NCBI GenBank assembly: GCA_039191605.1
Contig: JBCCXL010000001.1
Coordinates: 434,001-498,000 of the forward strand
DNA length: 64,000 nt
Origin: JBCCXL01 sp039191605
GTDB lineage: Bacteria; Acidobacteriota; Thermoanaerobaculia; Multivoradales; JAHZIX01
Reading direction: 5' to 3'
How positions within the stretch are numbered: position 1 is the first letter of the stretch; every line of letters starts with the position of its first letter. The translations under genes were made by a program, and so were the position numbers. This document shows, piece by piece, positions 1 to 8,959 of the stretch. The notes beneath the pieces were generated by a model. It had not been told where the DNA came from. It worked only from the letters and a program-made list of their open reading frames with translations, and made no database searches.

Positions 1-2510
1 GTCGTGCTCTTGCCCAGCATCCCTGGGTTCAGGAACTCGAAGAGAGACCATAGCTCGCCAAGATGATTCTCGATGGGGGTACCGGAAAGGGCGAGGCGAT
101 GCCTCGCCTTGATCAGGCGGGCAGCCTTCGCCGCCTGGCTGGAGGCGTTCTTGATCGCCTGAGCTTCATCCAGCACCGCATAGTGGAAGCGGAGATCTTT
201 GAGGCGGGTGATATCTCGCCGCAGAATGCCGTAGGTCGTGATGACGACGTCAGATTCGGCGATTTCCTGAGCCTTCTCTCGCCGCTGCGGGCCGGTGTAG
301 TCGAGAATCCGCAGGCGTGGCGCGAAGCGCTCGGCCTCCTTCTGCCAGTTGAAGACGAGAGAGCGAGGGACCACCACCAGGCTGGGGCGCTTCAGCCCAC
401 CGACGGCGACCTCCCCTTCCTCGAGGTCCAGCTCGAGGTCTTCTCCCATCTCCTCCATCGCCTCGCGCTCTTCGTCCTCCTCGGCCTCCTGCTTGATTCG
501 CTGCTCTTCCAGCAGCGAGAGCACCTGCACCGTCTTACCGAGACCCATGTCATCGGCCAAGCAGCCGCCGAAGCCGAAGGAGCGCAGGAAGGAGAACCAT
601 CCGAGGGCCTGCCGCTGGTAGTCCCGCAAATCTCCTTGGAAGGTCTCCGGCTCACTGCGGGGAGTGATCCCATCGAAGTTGCCCAACTGCTCTCGGAATC
701 GCTTGAACTCCTCGTCGATTCGAGACTCCGTCGACTCCGCTGCCAGCAGAGCATCGAGGAGAAAGCCCTGGGACTTCTCGAAGCGCATCGCCTCGTCTTC
801 TTCCGACTCGGTGGCCAACGCGGTGAGCAGGCCGCAGCGCTCCAGCCATTCTTCCGGTAGCAGACCGACGGAGCCATCTCCGAGACGCACCGTATCGCTG
901 CCGGAGCGCGCCGCCTGCAGCAACTCCGGCAGAGAGATTTTCTGGTCGTCGAAAGTGATCTCGCCGGTGAGATCAAACCAATCCATTCCCGAGGAGACCG
1001 CTAGGCGCATCTTGCCCGGCGGTCGGTAGGCGCGACCGTCGGCGCGCACCCGCCATCCCTCGTTGACCAGAATTCGCACCAGCTCCGGAAAGCGGCTGGG
1101 AGCCAGGTAGGCGGAATATTGGCGGTCGAGGGCCGGCGCCCGCCGGGCACCGAGATCGATGAGGCGCTCCTCGAAGGTCTCTTCCACTTCTAGGTCACGG
1201 TGGAAGAGCTGGTTGGAGTCAGGAAGCTGAAGGATCTGCCTCGGCTCCGTTCCGTCCACCTCCGCGCCGCCGTAGAAGAAGCGGAGCTTGCAGCCAATGC
1301 GGCGAGCGCTCGAACCGTTGCGCCCGACGCGCTCCACCTCCAGCATCGCCTCCGGCTCCGGTGCGTCGCCGAAGCTCCAGGGCTCTGGCAGGCTGAGCAG
1401 GGGCTGGGCCGGAAGGTCCAGGATGTTGTCTACCAACTCATCGCGATCATCCACCGGAGCGGTGATCACCGGCTGCTCGCGCAGCAGGTTGACCCAAGAA
1501 AAGGCCCCCCGAGGATCGAAGCGGGCGGCGGCACCGCGGGCGAAGAGCTGGCCGTACATCAGCAATAGCGCCGGCTCTTCCAGCGGCATCGCGTCGCCAT
1601 CACGCTCGAGATAGCCTCGAATTTCGTAGGCGCGAATCTCTCCATTGCCGGCCTCCGCGGCACTCACCTTCAGGCCTAGGATCCAGGGTTCACCTTCGTC
1701 CCACTGTAGAGGGTCCGTGGAGAGGTGCCCCGAGGCTCGGAGAAAGAACCGTTGGGTGCTGCACAGCAGCTTCACCAGAAGACTTGCGTTGGCGGCGTCC
1801 AGAACGTAGCGGTTCGTCGCCTCAGAGCTGATCGCCTCCCACGAGTCCAGCTCTTCCTCCGGTCGCGCGCCGTGCAGCGCACCGAGGATTTCGCGATCGA
1901 TGGCCTCCGGCAGGCGGGAGAGCTCCTCCGGCGCAGGGCGGAAAGTCCGCAGAGCGCCCCAGTCGCCGCTCGCGCGGCGGCGGCGGCTATTCAGCTCGAT
2001 GACCGGCTGCCCTCGCTCCACCGCCTTGTCGACGTCGAGGACATAAACCACCTGAAAATCCGCCGTTGCGGGATCAGAGGTCTGCGCCTCGCGCATCCCC
2101 GAGCGGACCTCCGCTAGGCGGGTACGCCAGCTCACCGGATTCTTGCGCCGATCGGCCTTCGCCTTGGAGCCGCCGTCGTCCATGTCGTCGGGCGGGTCCA
2201 GCGGCACCAAGTACCCCCGGCGTACCTGGCCCAACCAGGCAAAGCGGCGTGAGTCCGCCTCCAGCAGGGTGGCCCAAATATGCTTGCAAGAGCCCCACTT
2301 GCTAAAGGCCGGGCAGGTGCAATAGGCGCCGTACTCCCGATAGCCATCGGGAGTGACGTAAACCTTGTAGTTCACCGTCCCCCGAACTTCGGCCATCAAC
2401 AAAGCAGGTCGACTGACCAGCAGATGGACTCGACGGGATTGAAAGTACCGTTTCCCGCGGGCGCGGGTTTCCGGCGGAAACTCGTGACGTAATGCTTCAG
2501 CTAAGGACAT
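1..2510 (-). CDS. SNF2-family DEAD/DEAH-like helicase with N-terminal SWIM zinc finger (3' end cut by window edge)
   Basis: About 836 residues are visible and the gene continues beyond the left edge. The ATG at 2510 begins MSLAEALRHEF. A SWIM zinc finger follows (C64-x-C66-x8-C75-x-H77). A long middle region with no motif I recognise precedes the SNF2 ATPase core. Core motifs read CLADDMGLGKT (motif I, near residue 655), VVPRSLVFNWQKE (Ia), LDEAQAIKN (II) and LALSGTPIENHLGELWS (III). Between motifs I and Ia is an acidic insert rich in E and D. Motifs IV to VI lie outside the window. Family members are ATP-driven double-stranded DNA translocases that remodel nucleoprotein complexes; bacterial SWIM/SNF2 proteins (HepA/RapA-like) may act on transcription complexes, but the target is not known here. 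The 218-base gap upstream shows no consensus promoter. The family call is secure; the biological role is inference. Confidence 0.93.
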   Translation of the reverse strand, partial: MSLAEALRHEFPPETRARGKRYFQSRRVHLLVSRPALLMAEVRGTVNYKVYVTPDGYREYGAYCTCPAFSKWGSCKHIWATLLEADSRRFAWLGQVRRGYLVPLDPPDDMDDGGSKAKADRRKNPVSWRTRLAEVRSGMREAQTSDPATADFQVVYVLDVDKAVERGQPVIELNSRRRRASGDWGALRTFRPAPEELSRLPEAIDREILGALHGARPEEELDSWEAISSEATNRYVLDAANASLLVKLLCSTQRFFLRASGHLSTDPLQWDEGEPWILGLKVSAAEAGNGEIRAYEIRGYLERDGDAMPLEEPALLLMYGQLFARGAAARFDPRGAFSWVNLLREQPVITAPVDDRDELVDNILDLPAQPLLSLPEPWSFGDAPEPEAMLEVERVGRNGSSARRIGCKLRFFYGGAEVDGTEPRQILQLPDSNQLFHRDLEVEETFEERLIDLGARRAPALDRQYSAYLAPSRFPELVRILVNEGWRVRADGRAYRPPGKMRLAVSSGMDWFDLTGEITFDDQKISLPELLQAARSGSDTVRLGDGSVGLLPEEWLERCGLLTALATESEEDEAMRFEKSQGFLLDALLAAESTESRIDEEFKRFREQLGNFDGITPRSEPETFQGDLRDYQRQALGWFSFLRSFGFGGCLADDMGLGKTVQVLSLLEEQRIKQEAEEDEEREAMEEMGEDLELDLEEGEVAVGGLKRPSLVVVPRSLVFNWQKEAERFAPRLRILDYTGPQRREKAQEIAESDVVITTYGILRRDITRLKDLRFHYAVLDEAQAIKNASSQAAKAARLIKARHRLALSGTPIENHLGELWSLFEFLNPGMLGKST

Positions 2511-2728
2511 GCGCGAGGCAACACCCCAGAGATCTAATGTCTCGTGTTCATCGAACTCCGCCCCAATCACTGGGTATCGTACCCATTCCGAGGAGCTCGA
2601 TTGCTTTGTTGTCGATTTTGTACCGACGGGCCGGGCCAACCGGGCGCGACTTCATGCGTCGGACCGACGAAGTCTACCAGTTCTCTACAAGTTTAGCTAG
2701 CGATTCGCGGCTTCCTCCAGCAGTGTCC

Positions 2729-4012
2729 TCAGGCGAGCTGCTGGAAGACGTCGACACAGGGCTCGAGCACGTGCGCCGAAAAGACCGCCCGCGATGCCTC
2801 ACTCACCGGCACCGTCCCGTAAAGGCGATGAAGTCCTTCCGGATACGTAAGCCCCGCCTCCTGGTGGGTCAGGGTGAGGGCCGAGGCCCGATGGTGGCAA
2901 GTCGCCTCCATCAGGTCGCCGTCCCGTAGATGCAGCTTAGAGCCCCGAACCTCGACGATTCCCGACTTCAGCAGGGAATCCAGCGTCAGCAGCGCGCAAC
3001 CGACATCCTGATCGCGCTCCAATCCCCCTTCGCGATGAGCGTCGATACCGAGACGAAGGCATAGATTCGCCTTCACCAGGGCCTCTGCTTCGTTCCTCGG
3101 CAGGCCACGGTGAGCCAGCTCGAACTCGATGCCATCGGATCTCCATTCCTCCACCGCCCGATGCCACCAGGTGGCCAACAGCCCAATCTGAAGCTTAGCC
3201 CCGAGACCCAATCCCGCGGCGTGGCCGGCCTCGTGGAATTGGTATTCCAGATATTGCACGCGCATCCGCTCCTGCTCTCGGGTCATCACCTGGAGAAGGC
3301 GGTTGGCGCTCGCTTCGTCGAAGATTCGGCGAATGCAGTGCTGGGAGGCAGCAAATCTACGGCTCTGCTCACTCATGTTATTAAGGGCGGGCCCGGTCTC
3401 TTCCTGGTTGAAGTGCCAGCCGTCAGGCACCACGAAGGCCTCTCCCTGCTCTCCTCGCAGCGCTCCCGCCGTACCGGTGGCACGAAAGGGAATGATGCGC
3501 ATTACCTCGGCGGAGCAGGGAATTCCAGCGTCGCGGAGCATTTGACCCAGCGGGATCTGCTCTCTCGCCTCCGGCAGAACCTCGCCAAAGACGCCGCTCC
3601 AGCGCCTAATGGCGGTGGCCTTCCGGCGCACCGTGTAGGGAGCGACGATAAAGATGGCGTCCCCCGAACCCAAGAAATCCAGGGCAGCAAAGGCGTTGCC
3701 TAGCGGCTTCCAATCCCCTGTCACCACCGCCTGCCACTGTGCCTCTATCCAGCTGGTAGAGAGCGACAAAATCTCCGCGTCGTCGATCAGTTGACGCAGA
3801 TCCTCAGCGAGAGATCTTCGCTCGATCTCCGTCAGGCCATCTCCCCCCACAGACTCCTCGTCAGGACCCTCTTTGCCAGAGCCTGAGCTGTCGAGATTCA
3901 GGGCCTCCACCCGGGCTAGGATAGAGGCGGGGGTCACCGTATCGGGGCAGTCTCCGAGAGCTACGGAGGCGAGGCCCCCAGCCCATGCCGAACCGTCGAA
4001 ATCAGAACTCAT
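2729..4012 (-). CDS. Uncharacterised protein with HEAGH zinc-metallopeptidase-like motif
   Basis: 427 residues from the ATG at 4012, which has an excellent ribosome site (GGAGG six bases upstream); a GTG one codon earlier sits too close to it. I do not recognise the family. Near residues 260-264 the protein has HEAGH, which fits the HExxH zinc signature, and about 25 residues later VEEWRSDG, which could provide a third glutamate ligand as in gluzincins. No signal peptide or membrane segment is visible, so it is probably cytoplasmic. The N-terminal 60 residues are polar and low in complexity. The gene stands alone, transcribed leftward and divergent from the B3/B4 protein across a 200-base AT-rich gap. 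Peptidase activity is only a hypothesis; the motif could be structural or coincidental. Confidence 0.85.
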   Translation of the reverse strand: MSSDFDGSAWAGGLASVALGDCPDTVTPASILARVEALNLDSSGSGKEGPDEESVGGDGLTEIERRSLAEDLRQLIDDAEILSLSTSWIEAQWQAVVTGDWKPLGNAFAALDFLGSGDAIFIVAPYTVRRKATAIRRWSGVFGEVLPEAREQIPLGQMLRDAGIPCSAEVMRIIPFRATGTAGALRGEQGEAFVVPDGWHFNQEETGPALNNMSEQSRRFAASQHCIRRIFDEASANRLLQVMTREQERMRVQYLEYQFHEAGHAAGLGLGAKLQIGLLATWWHRAVEEWRSDGIEFELAHRGLPRNEAEALVKANLCLRLGIDAHREGGLERDQDVGCALLTLDSLLKSGIVEVRGSKLHLRDGDLMEATCHHRASALTLTHQEAGLTYPEGLHRLYGTVPVSEASRAVFSAHVLEPCVDVFQQLA

Positions 4013-4215
4013 CACATACCTCCTTCACCGCAGGCCGCGTGGTACTGAGCGGCTTAGGGCGGCTTAGGAAAACCCGTTCAGGCAGTCATCAGGACTTTGC
4101 CCTTAGTAAATCAGAAAAAATCAAGAAATTAAACATATCATGCACTGCACTAATCCCGCGAGACGAAAGATGAGCTTACCCACTGGCAGCCAGTCCCAGG
4201 ACAAGGAGACGCAGA

Positions 4216-4932
4216 ATGCGTTTTGAAGTCGATTCCGAGGCTCTATCCCTCTATCCAGCGATGACCATCGGCGTCATCTGTGGACGAGTGGATGGAATCA
4301 ACCCTCAATTCTCGCAGTTCCTGGAAGAGCAGAGAGAGCGGGCAATTCAGAGTCTGGAAGGTCTCGACTCCTCCAAGCTGACCCAAATTGCAGAGTTCGC
4401 CTCCTGGCGTGAAGCCTACCGGCTCTTTGGAGCCAAGGCCAAGAAGCACAAGCCGACCCACGAAGCGCTGATTCGCCGCCTGCTCAAGGACGGTACGTGG
4501 CCACAGATCCATCCGACGGTGGACCTCTACCTCACCAACCAGACCATCCACCGCCTACCCCACGGAGGCTACGATGCCGACCGGGTCGAAGGCACCCTGC
4601 GCCTCACTCGCTCCCCTGGAGACGAGGCTTTCCAGCCCCTCGGGGGCGGAGAGGAGACCATCGAGCCGGGGGAGGTGGTGTACCGCGATGATCGCTCGGT
4701 GCTGACCCGACGCTGGAACTATCGGGACTGTGAGCGCACTCAGATGCGCGAAGATTCCAAGCGCTTCGTCCTGATGATCGAAGCTCCTTCCGCAGCGGTA
4801 GCTACCGAGAGCGTGCAGCGGGCGGCCGAGGACCTAGCCGCACGCTACGGCGAGGCCTTCTCCGGGGCCTTCAATAGCCAGACTCTCTCCCCTCGGGAGG
4901 GTGCCGCGAGCTTCGAGCTGATCTGGCCCTAG
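4216..4932 (+). CDS. B3/B4 domain protein related to phenylalanyl-tRNA synthetase beta subunit (possible aminoacyl-tRNA editing protein)
   Basis: 238 residues with ribosome site AAGGAG eight bases before the ATG. The sequence matches stand-alone B3/B4 tRNA-binding domain proteins. Hallmarks are WREAYRLFGAKAKKHKPTHEAL, which resembles the family's conserved YR..G.....K.S.EAL-type segment, then the IHPTVDLYLTNQTIHRLPHGGYD region, and the later GEVVYRDDRSVLTRRWNYRD segment. In PheRS beta this fold hydrolyses mischarged Tyr-tRNA(Phe); free-standing homologues are thought to edit or bind tRNAs or free amino acids. No signal peptide is present. It is monocistronic, convergent with the cyclase gene 54 bases downstream. 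The family call is good; the actual substrate is unknown. Confidence 0.88.
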   Translation: MRFEVDSEALSLYPAMTIGVICGRVDGINPQFSQFLEEQRERAIQSLEGLDSSKLTQIAEFASWREAYRLFGAKAKKHKPTHEALIRRLLKDGTWPQIHPTVDLYLTNQTIHRLPHGGYDADRVEGTLRLTRSPGDEAFQPLGGGEETIEPGEVVYRDDRSVLTRRWNYRDCERTQMREDSKRFVLMIEAPSAAVATESVQRAAEDLAARYGEAFSGAFNSQTLSPREGAASFELIWP

Positions 4933-4986
4933 CGGACTCGGGCCGCGGCGATCCGCTCTGGGCCGCCTCAGCTCATTTGACTTGCC

Positions 4987-5664
4987 TCAGCTCACCGTGA
5001 GCGGCTCCTTGATGACCGCTCGACACGGTGAGCCCTCTACCCCCCGAAGCTTGAGGGGGAAGGCTTCGAGAAAAACCCGCCGATGCCTTAGCTGATCAAG
5101 GCCAACGAGACCCTCGAGGAGCAGGACTCCGCGGCGACTGAGATATCTGGTCACTTCGAAGCGCGCCGCCTGAGGTGGCTCCACCCCAGGAGCATCCACC
5201 GCTACCATCGTCGCCTCGTAGCTTTCGGCCAAATAGGTCGCGGCCTCTAGGCTGAGAGAGGCCCTGGCTTCGCCGGGAGATGCTGGCGGCCCGTAGAGCA
5301 GGCGATCCATCCAGCCCGTCCGAAGAATCACGATCGGGGGCCTCGGCGACTCGACCTCTTCCAGAGCCCCTTGGATATCGGCTCTCGAAGCGACCTCCCC
5401 CAGCGGCAGATCTAAGATGATGGCCTCCCCTTCGAAGAGATGGAGCGGGAGCTCATCGAGTCGTTTGCCTTCTTCCCAAAAATAGTGGGGACCCTGCACA
5501 TGAGTCCCGCTCTGGGTACATAGGGCGAGATCGTAGACGTTCTCCCTCAGGTCCCCCCACACTCGATTGAAGGGTCCTTGGGCCTCGACCTTCGGGTTTC
5601 CGGCAAAGGTGTAGTCCTCCATCCAATGAGAGACATCCACCAAACGGTAGCTCGGGCTCCTCAT
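4987..5664 (-). CDS. Cyclase family protein (kynurenine formamidase-like fold) with substituted metal ligands
   Basis: 225 residues from the ATG at 5664, chosen because GGAAGGAG lies 10 bases upstream; an ATG seven codons earlier lacks a comparable site. The body fits the cyclase/KynB family: a VDVSH start, the QSGTHVQGPHYF segment, a WMDRLL region, VDAPGVEPP, and a terminal LLEGLVGLDQL followed by an R-rich strand. Family enzymes such as arylformamidase bind a metal through an HxGxHxDxPxH motif. Here the first His and the Asp of that motif are both Gln (Q51, Q57), while H55 and H60 remain. It may therefore be a divergent subfamily using other ligands, or a non-hydrolytic protein. Monocistronic, convergent with the B3/B4 gene. 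No function can be assigned beyond the fold. Confidence 0.87.
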   Translation of the reverse strand: MRSPSYRLVDVSHWMEDYTFAGNPKVEAQGPFNRVWGDLRENVYDLALCTQSGTHVQGPHYFWEEGKRLDELPLHLFEGEAIILDLPLGEVASRADIQGALEEVESPRPPIVILRTGWMDRLLYGPPASPGEARASLSLEAATYLAESYEATMVAVDAPGVEPPQAARFEVTRYLSRRGVLLLEGLVGLDQLRHRRVFLEAFPLKLRGVEGSPCRAVIKEPLTVS

Positions 5665-5936
5665 CCTTTGATAGCTCCTTCCCATCGACGCAAGAGGGCT
5701 CGGCTCTAGAGTTTAGCCGAGGCGGGCACCGTGGGCGGCGGCCGAAGCCGCGCGTGATGGCAGGATAACGGGCCGCGCTAGCAATTACTGAAGACCTTCC
5801 CAGAAGGCCAGCAGGCGAGTAGCATCGAGTCCTCATCTCTCGCCACCTTCGTCTTGAGCCACCGGCAGCACCCCCTCCCTGCGATCTATCAGCGAGCGGG
5901 GAGATCTCTAGGCTCGACTCCCGAGGAGAACATCGG

Positions 5937-7727
5937 ATGCCCGCAGAGCTCACCCTCCATCGCCTGATCGAACACGCCCGCAATCGGCCGCAGGACAACG
6001 CCTATTACGAGAAGGTGGACGGGCAATGGCGAGGCACCAGCTGGTCGACCTACGAACAACAGGTGCGCCAGGTCGCCCGCTCCTTTCTGGCTCTCGGCCT
6101 AGAGATCGGAGATGCGGTATCGATTCTTGGCTTCAATCGGCCGGAGTGGGTGCTGATGGACCTCGGCGCCTCCTTCGTTGGCGGGGTTCCCGCGGGGATC
6201 TACACCACCAGCTCACCGCCGGAGGTGGAATACATCGTGAGCCACTGCAAGGCGCGGTGGATCCTGGTGGAGGATCTCGACCAGTGGGCCAAGGTCGATC
6301 AGCGGCGCGAGCAGCTGCCGCTCCTCGAGAAGGTGATTTTGATGCGGGGGCCAGAAACTCCCGACGACCCCCTGACCATCGGCTGGGAAGACTTTCTAAA
6401 ACTCGGCGACGAGCTGGAGAAAGAGGCGGAAGATCGCCGCTTGGCCTCCTTGGAGAGCGAACAGGTCGGCACGCTGATCTACACCTCGGGCACCACCGGC
6501 CCGCCGAAAGCGGTGATGCTCTCGCACCAGAACATCCTGAAGACTTCGCGAGTTGGCGTCACCGAGCTCTTTGGCCTCAACAGCAGCGACACCTCCCTCT
6601 CCTACCTCCCCCTCTCCCATATCGCGGAGAAGATGTTCAGCATTCATGGTGCCCTCTCCGCCGGCTACGCCGTGTACTTCGCGGAGGCTCCGGAGAAAGT
6701 CCCGGAGAACCTGAAGGAAATTCAGCCGACGATCGTTTTCGGCGTGCCTCGAGTGTGGGAAAAGATCCATGCCGCCGTCGCCGGCAAGCTACAGGAGGTC
6801 AAGGGGCCCAAACGCCTGCTCCTGGATTGGGCCCGGCGCGTAGGCAGTGAGCGTTCCCGGCACCGCGCCGAAGGCACCCTTCCCGGGCCCTGGCATCGCG
6901 TTGAATACGCCCTGGCGACCCGGCTCCTGTTGAAGAAAGTCAAGACTCTCATGGGGCTCGGCCAGGCTCGATTCTGCGCCTCTGGCGCTGCCCCCATCTC
7001 AGCGGAAGTACTGCACTTCTTCGCTTCTTTGGACCTGCTGATCTTCGAGGTCTACGGCCAGTCCGAGGGCAGCGGCCCGACCTCCTTCAACCGCCCAGCG
7101 CAAACCCGCTTGGGCACCGTGGGCCCCCCTCTGCCCGGGGTGGAGGTGCGCATCGCCGAAGATGGCGAGGTCCAGCTTCGGGGCTACAACGTCTTCCTCG
7201 GTTATCTAGACGATCCCGAAGCGACCGCCGAGACTCTGGTAGATGGCTGGCTCTGTTCCGGGGATCTCGGTCGATTCGATGAGGACGGCTACCTCACCAT
7301 CACCGGCCGCAAGAAGGAGATCCTCATCACCTCCGGCGGCAAGAACATCGCGCCCAACAACATCGAGGCCGCTCTCAAGGATCAAGAGCTGATCGCTGAA
7401 TCCATGGTGGTAGGGGATCGCAGGAAATACCTGACGGCCCTGATTACCCTCGATGAAGAAGCCCTGGACCGCTTCCTGGTCAGCCAAAGCCTAGAGCGGG
7501 GCGACCGGCCGGCAGGAGAGATCCCCGAAGTCGAGGCAGCGGTGCAAGCTGCCGTCAACCGAGTCAACCGAGACCTCGCTCGAGTGCAGCAGGTGCGGAA
7601 ATTCTCGATCCTCCCTCGCCCCTTCTCGGTGGATGAAGGCGAGCTGACGCCGACCCTCAAGCTCAAGCGGCGGGTCATCCTCCGTCAGTGGGCGGAGCGA
7701 GTAGAGGCGCTCTACGCCGACGATTGA
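5937..7727 (+). CDS. Long-chain fatty-acid--CoA ligase (AMP-dependent synthetase)
   Basis: 596 residues; the ATG follows GAGGAGA at a good distance. The enzyme activates fatty acids to acyl-CoA through an acyl-adenylate. All adenylation signatures are visible: the P-loop LIYTSGTTGPPKAVMLSHQN near residue 180, the YGQSEGSGPTSFN motif, and the DGWLCSGDLGRFDEDGYL and GRKKEILITSGGKNIAPNNIE hinge and lid motifs near the C-terminus. Length and the KNIAPNNIE segment match the FadD15-like long-chain ligases of Actinobacteria and Acidobacteria rather than short-chain Acs. It is a single gene, convergent with sspB. A perfect 9-bp stem hairpin lies just downstream. Chain-length specificity cannot be read from the sequence. 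Confidence 0.95.
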   Translation: MPAELTLHRLIEHARNRPQDNAYYEKVDGQWRGTSWSTYEQQVRQVARSFLALGLEIGDAVSILGFNRPEWVLMDLGASFVGGVPAGIYTTSSPPEVEYIVSHCKARWILVEDLDQWAKVDQRREQLPLLEKVILMRGPETPDDPLTIGWEDFLKLGDELEKEAEDRRLASLESEQVGTLIYTSGTTGPPKAVMLSHQNILKTSRVGVTELFGLNSSDTSLSYLPLSHIAEKMFSIHGALSAGYAVYFAEAPEKVPENLKEIQPTIVFGVPRVWEKIHAAVAGKLQEVKGPKRLLLDWARRVGSERSRHRAEGTLPGPWHRVEYALATRLLLKKVKTLMGLGQARFCASGAAPISAEVLHFFASLDLLIFEVYGQSEGSGPTSFNRPAQTRLGTVGPPLPGVEVRIAEDGEVQLRGYNVFLGYLDDPEATAETLVDGWLCSGDLGRFDEDGYLTITGRKKEILITSGGKNIAPNNIEAALKDQELIAESMVVGDRRKYLTALITLDEEALDRFLVSQSLERGDRPAGEIPEVEAAVQAAVNRVNRDLARVQQVRKFSILPRPFSVDEGELTPTLKLKRRVILRQWAERVEALYADD

Positions 7728-7778
7728 TTTCACCGCACGGGATCCCAGACCGACAGCGTCCAGAGAGATACGCAGGAC

Positions 7779-7804
7779 CCGAGGGCCATGAGCAAGGCCC
7801 TCGG
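7779..7804. terminator. Intergenic hairpin between convergent ligase and sspB genes
   Basis: A perfect 9-bp inverted repeat (ccgagggcc / ggccctcgg) with an 8-base loop lies between two convergent genes. No T-run follows on either strand, so it is only a candidate transcription end or mRNA 3' stabiliser. Confidence 0.4.
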
Positions 7805-7858
7805 AAGGAACCCGCAGGAAGCCCGCGCCCCCGGGAAACCGTCAGTTCTCGAAGCAGG

Positions 7859-8734
7859 TTAACGACGGCGGAAGGCGTCGAAGTCGAGCACGTTGTCCTC
7901 GGCCTCGTCTCCCGCCTTCTTCGCGGGGGCTTGTTGCGCTGCTGCTTCGCCACTCTCTGACTCAGCATCAGCCTCCCGAGCCCCATCCGCTGGCTCACCG
8001 GAGCCAGTTTCAGCGGCAGAGCCCTCGCTGTCATCGCTCGCCGAATCACCACCCGACTGGGGACCCCTGCCGGATGCGCCCCCGTCCTCAGCTATCTGGT
8101 TCTCCGCGGACGGCTCCCGGATCGACTCGGCCAAAGAGGGTTCTCTGTCGGACGAGTCGCCGGGCGTCTCGGCACTTTCTCGCTGTGCTTCAGCCCCCTG
8201 CGTCTCAGGAACCTGCGTCTCAGCCCCCTGCGTCTCAGGAACCTGCGTCTCAGGAGCCTGCGTCTCAGGATCCTGCGTTTTGGGCTGCTCCACCACCGCC
8301 AACTTTGGTCGCGGCGAGGTCGCCAGCAGGCTCTCTTCCTGATCCTCGTCCGAATCCTCCCTCGACTCTGCCCGGGGAAAGTCCGGTACCAGCTGAAGCA
8401 TGAATTGAGCTTCCGGATCCGAGAACGAGGTCAGGGCGATAAAGGGAACCGTCAGGCTATGCCAGGCACCGCCGAAGCTCAGCGACACGGCGAAGGATTC
8501 GCTGTCAACCATCAGGCCAGAGAATTGATGCTGAAGCACGATCGTCATCTCTTCCGGGTGCTGTGTCCGAAGAAAGTTGGGAATCAATACTCCAGGATGG
8601 TCGGTGCGAAACCCGAGATAGAAATGATGATCGCCCGGCAGGCCCCGCTCCGCGACCTCCGCAAGAGCACCGCGAACCACGGATCGCAAGGCTTGCTGCA
8701 CCATCGCAGGGTAATCCAGTCGCTTCTCGGTCAT
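7859..8734 (-). CDS. sspB: SspB-like ClpXP protease adaptor (alpha-type) with long acidic linker
   Basis: 291 residues from the ATG at 8734, preceded by GGAAGGA six bases upstream. Residues about 1-130 match the alpha-proteobacterial SspB fold: LPGDHHFYLGFRTDHPGV, then EEMTIVLQHQF, then LSFGGAWHSLTVPFIALTSFSDPEAQFML. The last residues, NVLDFDAFRRR, resemble the ClpX-docking tail of alpha-type SspB (VVSLDAFRKK in Caulobacter, from memory). Between them lies a roughly 140-residue acidic, disordered linker containing a pentapeptide repeat (PETQx type) encoded by six 15-bp units. In known systems SspB tethers ssrA-tagged and other substrates to ClpXP. It shares strand with pdxA 225 bases upstream but may have its own promoter. 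The unusually long linker is the odd feature. Confidence 0.88.
   Translation of the reverse strand: MTEKRLDYPAMVQQALRSVVRGALAEVAERGLPGDHHFYLGFRTDHPGVLIPNFLRTQHPEEMTIVLQHQFSGLMVDSESFAVSLSFGGAWHSLTVPFIALTSFSDPEAQFMLQLVPDFPRAESREDSDEDQEESLLATSPRPKLAVVEQPKTQDPETQAPETQVPETQGAETQVPETQGAEAQRESAETPGDSSDREPSLAESIREPSAENQIAEDGGASGRGPQSGGDSASDDSEGSAAETGSGEPADGAREADAESESGEAAAQQAPAKKAGDEAEDNVLDFDAFRRR
8191..8280 (-). repeat. 15-bp tandem repeat inside the sspB linker
   Basis: Six consecutive 15-bp units related to cag-gaa-cct-gcg-tct, the first four arranged as an exact 30-bp duplication (8191-8220 and 8221-8250). On the coding strand they give ETQ-containing pentapeptides. The units stay in frame, so copy number can vary without frameshift. 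Confidence 0.9.
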
Positions 8735-8959
8735 GAATCCTTCCGTCAGGGTCGAATCAAGATCGCTCACCTCTCCGGTGAGCAAATTTGGTGAGTGCGG
8801 CGCCTCATTGTGGAAGTAGCCTCATCGTCGAACCAGAGATCGGCATTGGCTGAGCCGCGCGTCTCGGGCCCCCTCAGAATACCCCAGGCACCCTCCAATC
8901 CCGTACCTCAGCCAGCTCTCTCGACAACAAGGCTCACGATCCCGCTGAGGCCGGTGGTC

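Noticed and set aside
63..860. Plus-strand 265-residue frame at the left edge
   Set aside because: It lies antisense to the SNF2 helicase whose motifs are clear on the minus strand.
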